Below, piece after piece: positions 1 to 11,024 of a stretch of 64,000 nt of DNA. A model generated the notes under the pieces. It was not told where the DNA came from, searched no databases, and saw only the letters and a list, made by a program, of their open reading frames with translations. Every line of letters starts with the position of its first letter. Positions within the stretch are counted from its first letter, which is position 1. This DNA is from Lepidostoma basale. Taxonomy: Eukaryota > Arthropoda > Insecta > Trichoptera > Lepidostomatidae. The position numbers and the translations under genes were made by a program. The stretch spans positions 1,054,001-1,118,000 of the forward strand of contig JAHDVF020001325.1 of assembly GCA_022606425.2 (NCBI GenBank). The letters run 5' to 3'.

Positions 1-265
1 CTAGCAAACACTCGATACAATATGAAGGAGGGGTAAAAATACATCCTCACTGGAGTATTTAGTAACCTATTTTGGAGTTGTAATGAGGAAAAATCGAGGG
101 TGAATGTGACTTGTTCGCGGAATCAATTTAAATAAACGTTTCGAGAGCGATATAAACTAACCAAAAATATTTTTAACAAAATGCAAATTCAAATTAGACA
201 GAGTACCAGGGACAGAACATTAACAAGAGCTTAATAGGTAATATTTAATGTCACCTTTTATTTTT
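1..265. other. Unassigned AT-rich DNA
   Basis: No coding, RNA or repeat structure recognised. It leads into a decayed Penelope/hammerhead repeat. Confidence 0.4.
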
Positions 266-425
266 AATATCTGTCAAAACTGACCACATTCGTGAAAAAA
301 TGTAATAATCATATTTTAAATATTTTTTATATTTATATAATATCACTGATGAAGAAAACCAAAAAATGTTTGGTTTTTAATTAATATTTTTTTAATAAAG
401 TGTGTGTTGTATACAAAGTAGGTAT
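266..425 (+). mobile_element. Family A (Penelope-type terminal repeat), decayed hammerhead
   Basis: Shares with the copies at 24.7 kb and 56.0 kb (reverse strand) a CTGTCAAAACTGACCA block, an AT-rich spacer, the core CTGATGA at 346-352 and a tail ending in AATAAAGTGTGTGTTGTATA. Stem II and the GAAA box are lost here (the core is followed by AGAAAACC), so the ribozyme should be dead. Confidence 0.6.
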
Positions 426-1535
426 ATAAACAAATAAACAATCATATTTTATTTTTTGAGAGGGATTTTTCAATGATTTTTTTATGGGCTGATTTATTAC
501 ATTAAAGCTATTGATTTTAACAAATGCACTGTAGCTGAAATTTTTTATTCAAAAAAATTTACGCAAGCCAGGTTTCTGGGCTTCTATGGGAGTACCGCCA
601 CTGATTGGAATTGAATGTTTGTTTATTTCCATGTTTAAATATAAAATATTAACGTTTTTTTTTTGCTTGTCGTCATGAATGTGTATATGCATCATGAATG
701 TATGTATTTGAATTTATATTTTTTACCTTATTCCGGTAACCGGAAAACATCAGTTGATAATAAAAATAATAAATAAATAAGTACATCCTTTACATTAACC
801 ATTAATTCAATGCTTTTAGATGGTCAAACCGAGATATCGATATGTAGATTAATCAGTATACAAATCCATACACTTTATTAGAGTGACAGCGGGAAGCGAT
901 CTTATCTGTGATAGCGGATATACAAAATACAACAAGCGTGTTTAATTTACGATGTAACACGCAAAAAATATATCAGTTGCTTGCAGGAGTTGGCTTTATT
1001 CAATAATTTTCAAATGCGACTGCCTTCAACAATTCAATTCATAGAACGTAGGAATCCGCTACCATTCCATGCATCCACCACAATTTCAAGCTTTCTACTA
1101 TCTTGGAAAATTCCAGGTGTTTATAAATATGTGCCTTCGCTCAATATTCAAAATCTATTGGCCCCAAACAGTGTCAAATACCGTTCTCTGGACCATGGCA
1201 GGCGAAATACCAATTAGAGAACAAGTCGCTAGACGTAAATGACTGAGAAAATCATAAACCGACAGTTGGAAACAGTCGAACGCACATCTAGTACAACCAG
1301 AGACATCTAGCAAGAAGTTTGGCAACTAGTAACGCGGATCATAGATAAAATTTTAGTATTATTGCTAGAAGCAAGACATATTTTATTATTTTGTTGTTTT
1401 TATGGTGAAAGATTATTTTTGATCATATATGAGCCAGTATGCTGTAAGGGGTTAAGTTCTTCCTAGAATTCCACAGCACACCAAAAGCTAAAATTCGGTC
1501 TGGACGTGGGCGTCAATCAGCTCAGGAGACGTGGT
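426..1535. other. Unassigned AT-rich DNA
   Basis: Mostly AT-rich and unrecognised. The stretch around 1195-1330 may be an old non-LTR C-terminus (a short REQVARRK-like stretch), but it is too decayed to call. Confidence 0.35.
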
Positions 1536-1790
1536 GACTTTTTTTTTTAGGTCATCAGCGTCTTCCGGCTAGAAGAAATAGAATCTTCCGAAAGATCGAA
1601 GTCCGATTTTTACGAATTCTACTGTCCGGAAGTAGCTGATGAGCCAAAAAAAAATATGGTCGCCAGCAACTTCCGGCCAGTAGAAATTGGCGGCGACCTT
1701 TCTTTTAGCTCATTCGGGAAAATCGAATGTCCGATTTTTCACAAATGACCTAAAAAAAGTTGCCCAACGAAGTATCCCGTCAGATTTTCA
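1536..1790. repeat. Cluster of imperfect inverted repeats around TTCCGG and GGTCGCC motifs
   Basis: One hairpin pairs GGTCATCAGC at about 1550 with GCTGATGAGCC at about 1636, with CTTCCGG and CCGGAAG on opposite arms. A second pairs GGTCGCC at about 1659 with GGCGGCGACC near 1700. Runs of A or T separate the units and GTCCGATTTTT recurs. A related piece with CCGATTTTCACAAATGA lies near 54235. Likely a foldback repeat; class unknown. Confidence 0.5.
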
Positions 1791-1864
1791 CGAAAGAGTT
1801 TGTATGTATTTGGCATTGGCACACCGGTACACCGTTTGCGGACCACTGTCTTAGATAATGTTTA

Positions 1865-2039
1865 TCATGACATGTGATAGGTAGCTAATTTAATTTATTA
1901 TAATGTCACGACAATTACCGTCTACACGTCTACACCAGACTAAAGACAGCGTGACAATCACACTGCCATTGCCGAGAATCGAACACTGGACCTTCGGTTT
2001 GACAGTCATGACACTTGCCACTCGGACAAGAAGGTCGTC
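1865..2039 (-). mobile_element. SINE-T, tRNA-derived SINE
   Basis: The reverse strand has a tRNA-like head, a B-box-like region (GGTCCAGTGTTCGATTCTC), the constant GTGTGATTGTCACGCTGTC block and a tail matching TAGCTACCTATCACATGTCA. It matches the better copies at 44.4 and 29.0 kb but has mutated promoter boxes. Such SINEs are made by RNA polymerase III and mobilised by a LINE. Confidence 0.7.
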
Positions 2040-2639
2040 AAAAATATGACAGACTGTTTAAACATACAACAGCGTGAAAACCTTGTCATGAAATAATTGT
2101 GTTGCAATTTAATTTGTATAATTCTAAACGTTTTAAATTCTTCGAGGGTTTTTAAATAATTAGTTTTTCACGTTGTTCGTGCTATATTTCTCACCATGTA
2201 GGTGTTTATATCAAAAAAATTAAAGAATTTTATTTTTAATATGAAACAATATCTCTGTGGTGAACGAGTCAATCGAAAAACTAATAAATCATTAATGATT
2301 CGTGCTAAAAACCATTTAAATTCTAATTATTAAATACCTATTTGCAATTAGCAACTCGCACATACAATTAATTAATATTTTGGTACCATAAACACGACAA
2401 GATAGTTATCTCAACTATAATTTATAACGGAAAATTCTGGAATGATTAAATGTCCCTGACACACGATCCTTTCAGAAAAATTTCTTAAAAACTAAGGAAC
2501 ACATCAAAATACATTCCATAATAGTAACTGATATTCTGGAAGGTTTTCATTAACAATGTTTTGTTTTTTTAATGTTCTTTTATTTAAATAAAACGTTCAA
2601 GATTTTTAACAAAACAGCAATGAACTTATTCATAGTTTC
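2040..2639. other. Unassigned AT-rich DNA
   Basis: Long A and T runs; no feature recognised. Confidence 0.35.
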
Positions 2640-2800
2640 TTTGACAATTATCTAAAACTCCATTTTAAATATAATAATGAATAAGAATGAAAACGTCTGT
2701 TTTCTAGAAGTTGTATTATAATTTATGGGAATGACATGTTATGGGAATGAAATAAGAAAACAGACTTTTTCATTCGCATTAATCCCAAATACATTTTTAA
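2640..2800. mobile_element. MITE-B, internally deleted palindrome
   Basis: Left arm GAATGAAAACGTCTGTTTTC, then TAGAAG and ATGGGAATGACATGTTATGG, followed by an inverted right arm (AAAACAGACTTTTTCATTCG). The GAAA and stem II centre found in other copies is missing. Confidence 0.7.
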
Positions 2801-2892
2801 TCAAACTAACAACTACTTCAGACGATTTATAAATAAGCAACGAGCCGATGTCTAGATGAAATTTCTAGTTCCCTAATTTAAGGACCAAGTAA

Positions 2893-3448
2893 TCAAAATG
2901 ATCAAGTTAATTTGGTCATTCCATGCTTTCTTTCTTTGGTCTTCCGCGGCTTCTCTTTCCACTCACACTGTTTGTATTCAACATTCTAACCATTCTATTC
3001 TGATTCTTATTATAACTATTATTATTTTGTTGAATCGCTCTTTACATCATGACAGCATGAGCCAAATCGATGTAAAGGGTATTATAGCTATCATTATGAT
3101 TCTCGTGGCATGTGATAGGTAGCTAATCTATCGCCATTTTATTGTTACGTGAATTCTACTCTAGACCAAAGACAGTGTGACAATCACACTGCCCTTGCCG
3201 GGAATCGACCCCGGAATCTTCGGGGTTGCATATCAATGCACTTACCACTCAGCCACGAAGGCCCATATCCGTTATCCAACCGTATCCGAGATTCTTTTTT
3301 AATTTTACTTATGATGCAATCGTATACCTTGCATTTCTTCCTTATTTCGTCGTTCGATTTCTATCATAAATCGTTTTCCCGCACATTCTTTTCAGTGATC
3401 TTACTTTCATTTTTCTTCTGCCAGCTCAAGTTTCACTTCTACACATAA
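2893..3448 (-). mobile_element. LINE G-like non-LTR fragment split by a SINE
   Basis: On the reverse strand 2893-3000 reads like the basic tail of a non-LTR RT protein (RSRGRPKKE), and 3270-3448 like more upstream sequence with stop codons. The piece between holds a SINE-T. The same LINE/SINE order is seen at 28970-29310. Not a functional gene. Confidence 0.55.
3090..3268 (-). mobile_element. SINE-T
   Basis: Reverse strand has a GGCTGAGTGGTAAGTGC A box, a CGATTCCCGGC B-box part, GTGTGATTGTCACACTGTC and the TAGCTACCTATCACATGC tail. It interrupts LINE sequence on both sides. Confidence 0.75.
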
Positions 3449-3837
3449 ATGTTGACTCAGAAATAATGAACCACATTTCAGTTATAATACATATTGTTGC
3501 GAAGTTAGGCCTAATTCTGCCGTACGAGTACATCGCTACAGAGAACTAGGTAAGCCCATATTGAAGTCGGCAAAAGCACACACGCTGCTGAAGTTAATGT
3601 GGAATTTGCACTAGTTAGGAATCGGCTCATCTCGTGAGCGAATTAGGCATGTTTAACTCGGTTAATTTCCGGAGTTATGATTGGAATACTTCTGGCAGGG
3701 CTCATTCCATCTTAGAAGCAACCGTTATGTCTATGCCGTCCTGACCTACAGTCACGCCGAGACCTCTATATTAAAAAAAAGTTTATTATTAACGTGTTGA
3801 CACATCGTACATAAATATTTTCGTAGCTAGTGGAGAA
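3449..3837. other. Unassigned; contains a short dispersed repeat and a TACGAGTA site
   Basis: TCACGCCGAGACCTCTATAT near 3752-3771 recurs inverted near 38395-38415, so this end is a repeat. TACGAGTA lies at 3523-3530. The rest is unrecognised. Confidence 0.35.
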
Positions 3838-4120
3838 CTAACCTAACTAACTAACTAACTAACCATCACGCCGTCTCCCCGAAGACATAGATAGAAAAAA
3901 CGGATCACCACACTGTTATTTCTTGACATATGTTACTTATCTCGCTTCCTCAACATTCATACACCGTGTCATGTACGCAAGTCAATTTCTCCGACTCCTC
4001 GCGTGGCTGACATTCAATATTTATCAATTAGATCGTGCCACGAATTCCTCAGTCTTTCTCCATTTCTAGTTCCGTTTACATCTTTAACTTTCTTCATTCA
4101 TTATTTCCATGTGTCTAAAC
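3838..4120 (-). mobile_element. LINE G 3' end with (GTTA)n tail
   Basis: Forward strand shows CTAACTAACTAACTAACC, then CATCACGCCGTCTCCCCGAA and the C-terminal coding region (reverse strand: RGRP.KTWHDQIN, RNR, TRCMNVEE-like). Same 3' end as about 20 other copies here. Coding frame broken. Confidence 0.85.
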
Positions 4121-4132
4121 TAGGTATCTGAA

Positions 4133-4375
4133 TGATTTCTAATAGTAAACACGATTGCTTAGTAGTTTTACTTGGATTTAATTTATATAAATTGTGACAA
4201 ATTTGTTTCGCCTTGCGAGGGCATTGTTGTTACGTTTGTTATCAGGTGCGTTTGAGAATTTCCTCACAAGGCGAAATTTGTCACAATTTATTTTATTTAT
4301 ATAATTAAACCCAAGTAAAACGACTAAACAATCGTGTTTACTATTATAAATTAATATTGGAGTTTGACAAAACTA
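4133..4375. mobile_element. Family C foldback element with hammerhead-like centre
   Basis: Two inverted arms (AAACACGATTGCTTAGTAGT at left; its complement AAACGACTAAACAATCGTGTTT at right, here in part) meet at TTTCGCCTTGCGAGGGCA and CAAGGCGAAATTTGTC. The right arm has TTGAGAA (4252-4258), a short stem II, GAAA (4273-4276) and TTTGTC. The left arm reads GAAACAAATTTGTC. Core positions 3 and 8 read U and A rather than C and G. Confidence 0.65.
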
Positions 4376-4914
4376 ATACCTCAACCATTAATATCTTAAT
4401 GATCCTTTCATTATTTTGTTAGTGGAGAACTAGTGTTTAATGTGGCGTTTTTTCTTATATAATTCTAATATTGTAGCGACCGAAAGTAGTGAGACGAAAG
4501 TAGTAATTGTATCGAAGAAAATCTAATACTGAAGTAAAATAATAAAATCTATACTTTTTTACCGTGTTTAACTACGAAAACGTTTTCGATAAAAATATGT
4601 AACGCTTATAATCTGTTGATCAATATCATACATAATTATTGTCGTAGGAACAATAGAAATGTGAATTCAAAGTACTTAAATTGGATTGGAGTACTTAAAT
4701 ATTCGATTGAATGAATTGTTGGTTATTATTGCAGGAACAATGCTTTTTATATAACGAAACATTGCTTTCAAATCAATTCAATACAAGGGCGCACAATAAG
4801 GTAAAAATAATGAGGTACTTTCACCATTTAAAAAAGCTTTGATTGACAATTGAAAGTAATACATATTTTATATTATCATACAAAGTTAACAGAGTAAATG
4901 TACCAATGAATGAC
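4376..4914. other. Unassigned AT-rich DNA
   Basis: No feature recognised beyond AT-rich sequence. Confidence 0.35.
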
Positions 4915-5220
4915 CACTCTCAACAATGATGTGAAACATAAAATTATTAATACTAATAGAGACGTACATTTTCTAGAAGATAAGCATTACCAAATGTAAT
5001 TAGTAATGTGAAACAAGTCATTCCCATAAAATATAATAAAACTTATAGAAAACAGACGTTTTCATTTGTATTAATTACCACAAAAAGTATTTATTGTTTC
5101 TTGAACAATGATTTAAAACTCTAAGTAAAATAACTAATGTAAATGAGAACGTCTATTTTCTAGAAGTTTTATTATTCGCTGTGTGACATTTGATAATGCC
5201 TTAGTAAGGAGAAATATATC
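4915..5220. mobile_element. MITE-B, two partial units
   Basis: Contains ACAGACGTTTTCATTTGTAT, TATTGTTTCTTGAACAATGA and GACATTTGATAATGCCTTAG, all MITE-B landmarks, in a rearranged order suggesting two overlapping copies. A TTGATAA core is at 5190-5196. The right half is interrupted by a family E element. Confidence 0.7.
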
Positions 5221-5221
5221 A

Positions 5222-5390
5222 TTACTGTTAAAAATTTAAAAAAATTAATAGTTTATTGTAACACCTGATGATGCCAACATCGGTTGGCGAAACAGCTGTC
5301 GCGAGACTCTCAGTGAATTAAAAGAAATTATTATATTAGAACAGTGTTATAAATTTTAACAGTAATAATGTTGAAGTATCATAGTGTTTC
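5222..5390 (+). mobile_element. Family E element with hammerhead ribozyme
   Basis: Bounded by ATTACTGTTAAAA and its approximate inverse TTTTAACAGTAATAATG. Related to 19.8 kb and 50.7 kb. It is single-armed here, with a well-kept ribozyme centre. Confidence 0.7.
5258..5306 (+). ncRNA. Hammerhead ribozyme, family E
   Basis: Consensus core CTGATGA at 5265-5271; stem II GCCAAC/GTTGGC closed by a short loop; GAAA at 5289-5292; stem III is the palindrome ACAGCTGT; cleavage would follow C5300. A near self-complementary stem III is typical of hammerheads in animal retroelements, which may work as dimers. Stem I is weak (A.C mismatch at its second pair), which lowers confidence in single-copy activity. 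Confidence 0.7.
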
Positions 5391-5582
5391 GGCCAAAACA
5401 ATGGACTAGAAATATATCATTCTAATAAATATCTTAAAACTTCTAGAAAACAAACTTTTTTTATAATATGTTAACCACAACATGATTTTACTCAAAATAA
5501 AACTTTTCTGATGAATACTCTTAATTTCGTGACTTTAGGATTTACTTTTAAAAACGGCACTAAAGCACTACATTGATGGATT

Positions 5583-5822
5583 GATTGTATCTCAATAGAG
5601 ACAAAGATGTAAATTGTTTTTTTGGAAACAGAATATGGTGGTCGAGGCGTTTACAGGACTTACGACCCACTGATTGGGTTAAGCGATCGCTTTATGTTAA
5701 CAACATTCCCCATTCCGCCCTTCTTACGACCACCACGTCTGACAAATTTTTGGAAGTTGTATATGTGCTACTATGTTGCACCACACTTCACAGTTTTTGT
5801 TTGTTCAATCTACACTAGCGGC
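5583..5822 (+). mobile_element. T-family repeat
   Basis: Starts TTGTATCTCAATAGAGACAA and runs through GGTGGTCGAGGCGTTTACAG to CTACACTAGCGGCAG. Copies lie at 26137-26335, 49243-49560 and 60110-60400. The two open frames here are not coding; copies do not share a frame. Confidence 0.75.
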
Positions 5823-7679
5823 AGCCTTTCACTACTACATTGATGTTAATATATTAAATGTGTATGAATATTAAATGCAAGGTTCTTGATATCTTACAAG
5901 TTTCTCTAAATTTTATTTTAAAACAATAAAACGTAGAACACTACTGGTTAATGATTGGGGACAACCTAGTCACACACTGATGATTTAATTTGACTTTTTT
6001 TGCGGTTATAAATGGATGTTTTCGTTGTAAAAACGAGTTTTTGATAATTAAGTTTTACGTTCCGTGGTTTTATGTATACGGGTATTATTATTTAATCTTA
6101 AAAATGGATTGTTTATTTATTTCGTAATTAAATCTTGGGCGGTCAATCATTGGTGCCTTCACCCTACCTGCCGTATTTGGATTTATGACCTGTTTTCCTA
6201 CATAACATGTGAAGAGCAAATATTTTAACCTAAATATGTCAACTTTTTAAATGTCAGAAAGTGTCAAAGGGTGTGATGTATAATACGATATTATGCGGAG
6301 GAAAAAAAGTCACCTAATATACGAATATAACCTTCTGTGATCGAAAGTTCTACCCGTGTTTGTACGGCGCACCTCGAATGTTGGGAGTAAGGTGAGACTA
6401 TAATAGCCTGGTGAATACTCTGCGAACTAGAAATAGTACAGTGCAACTTATACCTGTAGTTCAGATTGTTTCAGCAATGCAATTACAACGAATGTACAAG
6501 GTTATACCAAACACAAGAAGATTTAAAATCAGAAAAACGCGGAACCCAAAATAAATCAATAAAAATTTCGCGTGGTGGTCTAGGGTCTAGGGGGACAGAA
6601 TGCTTGACTCCTAATCCAGAACACTTGGGTTTAGGCCTGGACATGATCAGATTAATTCTTCATAATAATGAGCTATTTTCTGCTCATCTCGAATATTGTA
6701 CAATAACTTCTACCATTGATTATAATCCTTGGCGTTAGTTTTTTTTCTAATTTTGTATAAAAAATAGTACATATTACAACGCTTATTTATTTTTTGCATA
6801 ATTATATTTTTCAAAATATTATCAAAAATGACCTAAGTTTTTACCTATACTTATTGGATTCTTGTATAAAAAATCTTTACTAAATATTGATTATTAAAAA
6901 TCTTTCAATTTCTGGAGGTATTTATCATAACATATCGACAATTATAATATTCATAAAAACTTCAAATTCTAAGTGTTATTTTATTTTAATTGTGTTACGT
7001 GTGTCGTCTTGTAAGGATTCATTAAATCCTTTTTATTATTTAATAATATGTATTTTAATAATGAGACGTAGGGCATTAATAATCATTCGATAACGCTTTT
7101 AACAAGGCGTAATGTGTCACTTTTGAAAATATTATAATAAATTTCAGGAAATCATAAGTTTTCAACCATTTCTGTTTATTAACTTCAGATTATTTTATTC
7201 AAAACACTGCCCCTTATTTTAATCAACGAATAAAACATTTTTTTCCGTAGAAGTTATTGATAAAAACTTTATGGGGTTACAATAATCACCTGAATGCATT
7301 TTGGTTGTGTAAAACACTTGGTAAACTCCTGCTTTCATATGTTATTAACGAGTTTTGATAAATCAGAGAGTGATTTTATTTCACTTCAATGCGTAAATAT
7401 TTGAATTTCTGAATCACGTACGTTTTAAGAAATATATATAATTATGGTAAGATTAGATTTTTTTTTCACATACTATATAAGGAAAAAACTCTTTAATTCA
7501 ATTTAGGGTCCGTAATATAAACATTTTATTCGCACGTATTTTGACTACTGACCCAAAGTTTTATTATTGTATAAAATTGTTTTTTTTTTATTTAAGTACA
7601 TTTCTATAAAACAAGTGTTCTCGTGATTATTATAGAATTGTAAATATAAAAAAGTTTTTTCTATTCAATCATTTTTTAT
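5823..7679. other. Unassigned AT-rich DNA
   Basis: 1.85 kb without a recognised element. Short reading frames at 6466-6738 and 6887-7093 have AT-driven composition and no known motif. Confidence 0.35.
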
Positions 7680-8095
7680 CAATTTCACGAAGCTTTCAAA
7701 CGAGAATTCATTTTATTAATCTATAGCTTATGACAAACATAACAAAATCAGTTACTTTTAATTATTCGTAGCGTTTTATTATTAATAAAAAAATGTATTT
7801 ATGTTTTCGTACGAAATTGCATTAAGTCGTATCGGTATTAATAAAGAATAAAACTTGTTATTAAAAATCTCTAACGTATCAATTTCGAATGTAAGAAGCA
7901 CGAAGCTTTCTATTGCGAATCAATCTTATCTTTTACTTATAACATACCTAACTATATCAGTTTATTTTAATTAATAGAAGCATTTTATTACGTATTAAAT
8001 ATGCTTTTAATACGAAATTGTATAAACTCGTATTAAATTAGTGTGATTCCTTATAAAAAAAATCTCTAATACATCCATTTTTAATCTAATTCTTA
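7680..8095. repeat. Degenerate tandem duplication, period about 212 bp
   Basis: CACGAAGCTTTC occurs near 7687 and 7899, and each is followed by matching stretches (CATTTTATT, ACGAAATTG...A..TCGTAT, TTAAAAATCTCTAA). A related third piece is at 11025-11160. An old AT-rich tandem or nested duplication. Confidence 0.5.
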
Positions 8096-8873
8096 GTAAT
8101 ATATTTCTGTAAATGAACTTGCAGTTAATGAAGCATTATGATATTCTAATGAAACCCTTATTTTTTTAGCTAACATCAATATTCACAGTTATCGTATCAT
8201 TCTATACATAACACTTTATTTTTCAACGTATACCAACTGCTTCATACATCGATTTCTTCTCATAGTATGCATCACGATACGTTTAGTAATCGTAAAACAC
8301 TGGACACATGCACTGATTTTGATCATTTCGACACAACGTTAATTCACTTAAGAGCATTTTATTTCATAGAAATTTTGATAATTCAATACTTTATAAGCGA
8401 TTGCAATTATTATAAATATTTTAGTAAGGAAAATAACGCGTTATTTATTATAATACTTTAGATATAATTATTTATGATTCGTTTAAAGCCTTCAGCATTG
8501 CACAATTAAACATATATTTATTTTATTAAAGAAGTTAGCCAAAAATTATTTAAAAGGCACTAGATTAAAAGAATAAAAGAAAACACACTATTTTATTATT
8601 ATTATTATTACGACAAATTACAGTCAATTCTAACATCGAAATTGCTACAAAAAATAACCTTTGTTTTTCACCCCATTTTGGCTTTTAAAAGCAATATTTC
8701 GAAATAAATTTAAAACTATTATATTAATTCATCGTATGTTAAATTTTTATGCAACATTGTAAACTCGTGTTTTCAACTGTTTTATTTCGAACTGATTTTA
8801 AAATAATCGAATGGTGTTCTAATTTGGAACATAGTCGTCTCGCGCTCGGTTTTACCGCCGCTTTGTTGTTAGT
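8096..8873. other. Unassigned AT-rich DNA
   Basis: No recognised feature; a short TTA run near 8591-8610. Confidence 0.35.
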
Positions 8874-9038
8874 ATGGCCGTTAAGGACGTCGGCGCCGCG
8901 ACGGCCCATCGCCGACTGGTAATAATTTATATGGGCTACGGGCCGCAGCTTGAGGTACGCCGCCTATGGACGGAAGAGGAGGGCGGGTCGGGGCCATTGC
9001 AAGAGCCGTGCGCGATGCATTCCCTAGAAAGATTCTAA
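8874..9038 (+). other. CpG-rich island with a 54-codon open frame
   Basis: From about 8830 to 9020 the composition changes to GC-rich and CpG-rich (GTCGGCGCCGCGACGG), unlike the AT-rich surroundings. An ATG at 8874 opens 54 codons to TAA at 9036-9038. GAG|GTACGC and CTG|GTAATA could act as splice donors. No protein family recognised. It could be a first exon, promoter or conserved non-coding element. Confidence 0.35.
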
Positions 9039-9185
9039 ACGACTAATAATTCAGATTTAGTTCGAAAGGGCTCACAATTTCTCGTCCAAACTAAACATCT
9101 TCTACAGAGTTACGTTACGTGAAAACCAGTCATTTCTTACGGTATTTAACCCACTTATAACATCGATATATCGTTTTTTAAATTA

Positions 9186-9783
9186 TTTTGAAAGAAAGAT
9201 ATTAGTTATCAAAAACCTATCCAAAAAAGCTAGAATGGCAGTGCACAATGGTGTTCTTCTACCGACCCTTATGTATGGAAGCGAAGCATGGAACTGGCAA
9301 AAGAAGGATGGAAGTAGAATAAATGCTGTAGAAATGAAATCTCTGAGACAAATGTGTCGATACTCTGTGTATGATAGAGTGTCGAATGAAAATATAATAA
9401 GTGAATGCGGTGCGAATGATGGTTTTATGAACAAAATAATGAAAAGATCATTAATGATGATCAAAATAATACGGATCATCTTAAGATGGTTTGGACATAT
9501 GGAAAGAATGAATGAAGAAAGAATGGTAAAAAAATTTATATGTTAATGATGTAAATGAAACCAGAAATAGAGGAAGACCGAGGAAAACGTGGCACGATCA
9601 AATAAATCAAATATTGAATGTCGGCCATGTGAGGAGTCAGAGAAATCGACGCGCGTGCATGACACGATGTATGAATGTTGAGGAAGCGAGAGAAATATGT
9701 CAGGAAAGAAAAGTGTGGCAGTCCATTTTTTCTGCCTACCCCTTCGGGGAAACGGCGTGATGGTTAGTTAGTTAGTTAGCTAG
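9186..9783 (+). pseudogene. LINE G reverse-transcriptase C-terminus and (GTTA)n tail
   Basis: Open frame 9235-9546 encodes the region after the RT active site of a non-LTR polyprotein: LMYGSEAWNWQKKDGSRINA, then a WFGHMERMNEERMVKK segment. A frameshift follows; RNRGRPRKTWHDQINQ, VGHVRSQRNRRAC and TRCMNVEE continue in another frame to CGGCGTGATGGTTAGTTAGT. Severely 5'-truncated, as usual for LINE insertions. One of the cleanest LINE G ends here. Confidence 0.85.
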
Positions 9784-9834
9784 AAAGATATTAACCGATA
9801 TAATATTGTAAATTGAAATTTCTTGGTAGAAGAT

Positions 9835-10340
9835 CTTCTTCGTCTTCTTCTTTTTTTAATAGATCTGACGATCTGTGACACAGAGATCATGTCTCGTCGG
9901 ATGATGAGATCCAGCAGTCCCTCCACCTCTTGGGCGGTCTTCCAGGTGGGTGGTATTCGGAGGGGATTTCATAAGCGGCTGTATATGCAAGTCTTTCACC
10001 ATCCATTCGGGCTACAAGGTACCTCCAGTATCTTCTTCTGGATCTACTCCACTGAACGATATCCTCTATTTCGCAAGTTTATCTTGTGTCTACGTTGCGG
10101 ACACAATCTCGGAGAGTTTTTCCAGTAATTGATCTTAGGACCTTCATCTCCGATGTTCTTAGTAGTCCCTTGGTTCGCACAGTGTCAGCCCGCGTCTCTA
10201 CAGCGTAAGTCATGATAGGTCGCACGCATGTTTTATAAATTCTGATCTTGCTGTCGATACGCATGTGCTTGTTCTTTTAGACCAGATTCTTCAGGCATCC
10301 TGACACGGCAGAGGCTTTACTGACTTGTAAAGCCTCTGCC
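9835..10340 (-). pseudogene. LINE H-type non-LTR fragment, (GAA)n tail
   Basis: The reverse strand encodes a region like KIRIYKTCVRPIMTYAVETR, TKGLLRTSEMKVLRSITGKT. The forward strand starts with CTTCGTCTTCTTCTT, the complement of a GAA-rich tail. Related to the longer copy at 52998-53782 but a different subfamily. Frames broken. Confidence 0.75.
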
Positions 10341-10789
10341 GGTGGAAGATCATCGTAAATTATGTTTTTTATTTATTCTTCCGCTTCCTCTTCTCTCTGG
10401 TTCTACAGTCCTGGGTGGACCTCGGCCCCCTCCAATAAGTTTCTTCAGTCTACTCTATCTTGAGCTCTTGACTTCAGGTCTGACTCCCAACAATGTCAGG
10501 TCCTTCAGAACACCCTCAAACCAACAAAGTCGCTTAATATATGAAAAATTATAAATGTTTTTTTTTAATAAAACAATAATTTATACTCGTAGTATTTCAT
10601 ATATTACCATAAGTTTAATTCAACTTGACTTTATGGCTTCTAACAGAAGATGGCAACGCGCTAACGAAACCGTTCGAAGCCATAAAATCAAGTGAAATGA
10701 AACTAAATATTATATATATTATAAATAATATTTTTATTAAATTTTCATATCAAGCACTCACTTAGTGGTTAGACATTTAAAAAAAATAG
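10341..10789. other. Unassigned; possible LINE remnant then AT-rich DNA
   Basis: 10342-10550 is more GC-rich than its surroundings and follows directly on LINE H, so it may be upstream LINE sequence, but no RT motif is readable. TACTCGTA lies at 10584-10591. Confidence 0.35.
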
Positions 10790-10985
10790 AAAACAAATAA
10801 AACACTCTGTATTTAACAACGGTATGGTTATTACATTTTATGCCAACTAGTTTCGCTTGGAACCAAGCTATACTGTTATACTGCCCTGATGAAGCTTGGG
10901 TCCAAGCGAACTAGTTGGCATCAAATATAATAACCATACCATGGTTAAATACAAAGTGTTTTATTTATTTTCTATTTTTTTATAT
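10790..10985. mobile_element. Foldback element, inverted hammerhead arms (CTAG type)
   Basis: Outer arms TATTTAACAACGGTATGGTT and its complement AACCATACCATGGTTAAATA flank two inverted copies of TGCCAACTAGTTTCGCTTGG. The right arm keeps a nearly complete ribozyme. The left keeps GAAA but has lost the CTGATGA box. Confidence 0.75.
10882..10920 (+). ncRNA. Hammerhead ribozyme, one base off consensus
   Basis: CTGATGA at 10886-10892; perfect 6-bp stem II GCTTGG (10894-10899)/CCAAGC (10902-10907); then GAA followed by CTAGTT instead of GAAACTAGTT; stem I TGCC (10882-10885)/GGCA (10917-10920). The missing A of GAAA is present in the inverted sister arm, so the ancestor was a full type I hammerhead. 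This copy is probably inactive. Confidence 0.7.
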
Positions 10986-11024
10986 TTTCCTTTTTACAAT
11001 ATATCAACATTACTTATTCTGGTT

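Noticed and set aside
4915..5220. CRISPR-like array from the regularly recurring MITE-B landmarks
   Set aside because: Repeats are long, palindromic and dispersed with no unique spacers; this is a eukaryotic MITE.
8874..9038. Confident small protein gene
   Set aside because: The frame is short, the family is unknown and GC-rich DNA has few stops by chance; kept only as a CpG-rich block.
9770..9783. Telomeric repeat (TTAGG)n at LINE G ends
   Set aside because: The unit is the 4-mer GTTA, not the insect 5-mer TTAGG, and it always directly follows the LINE 3' end.
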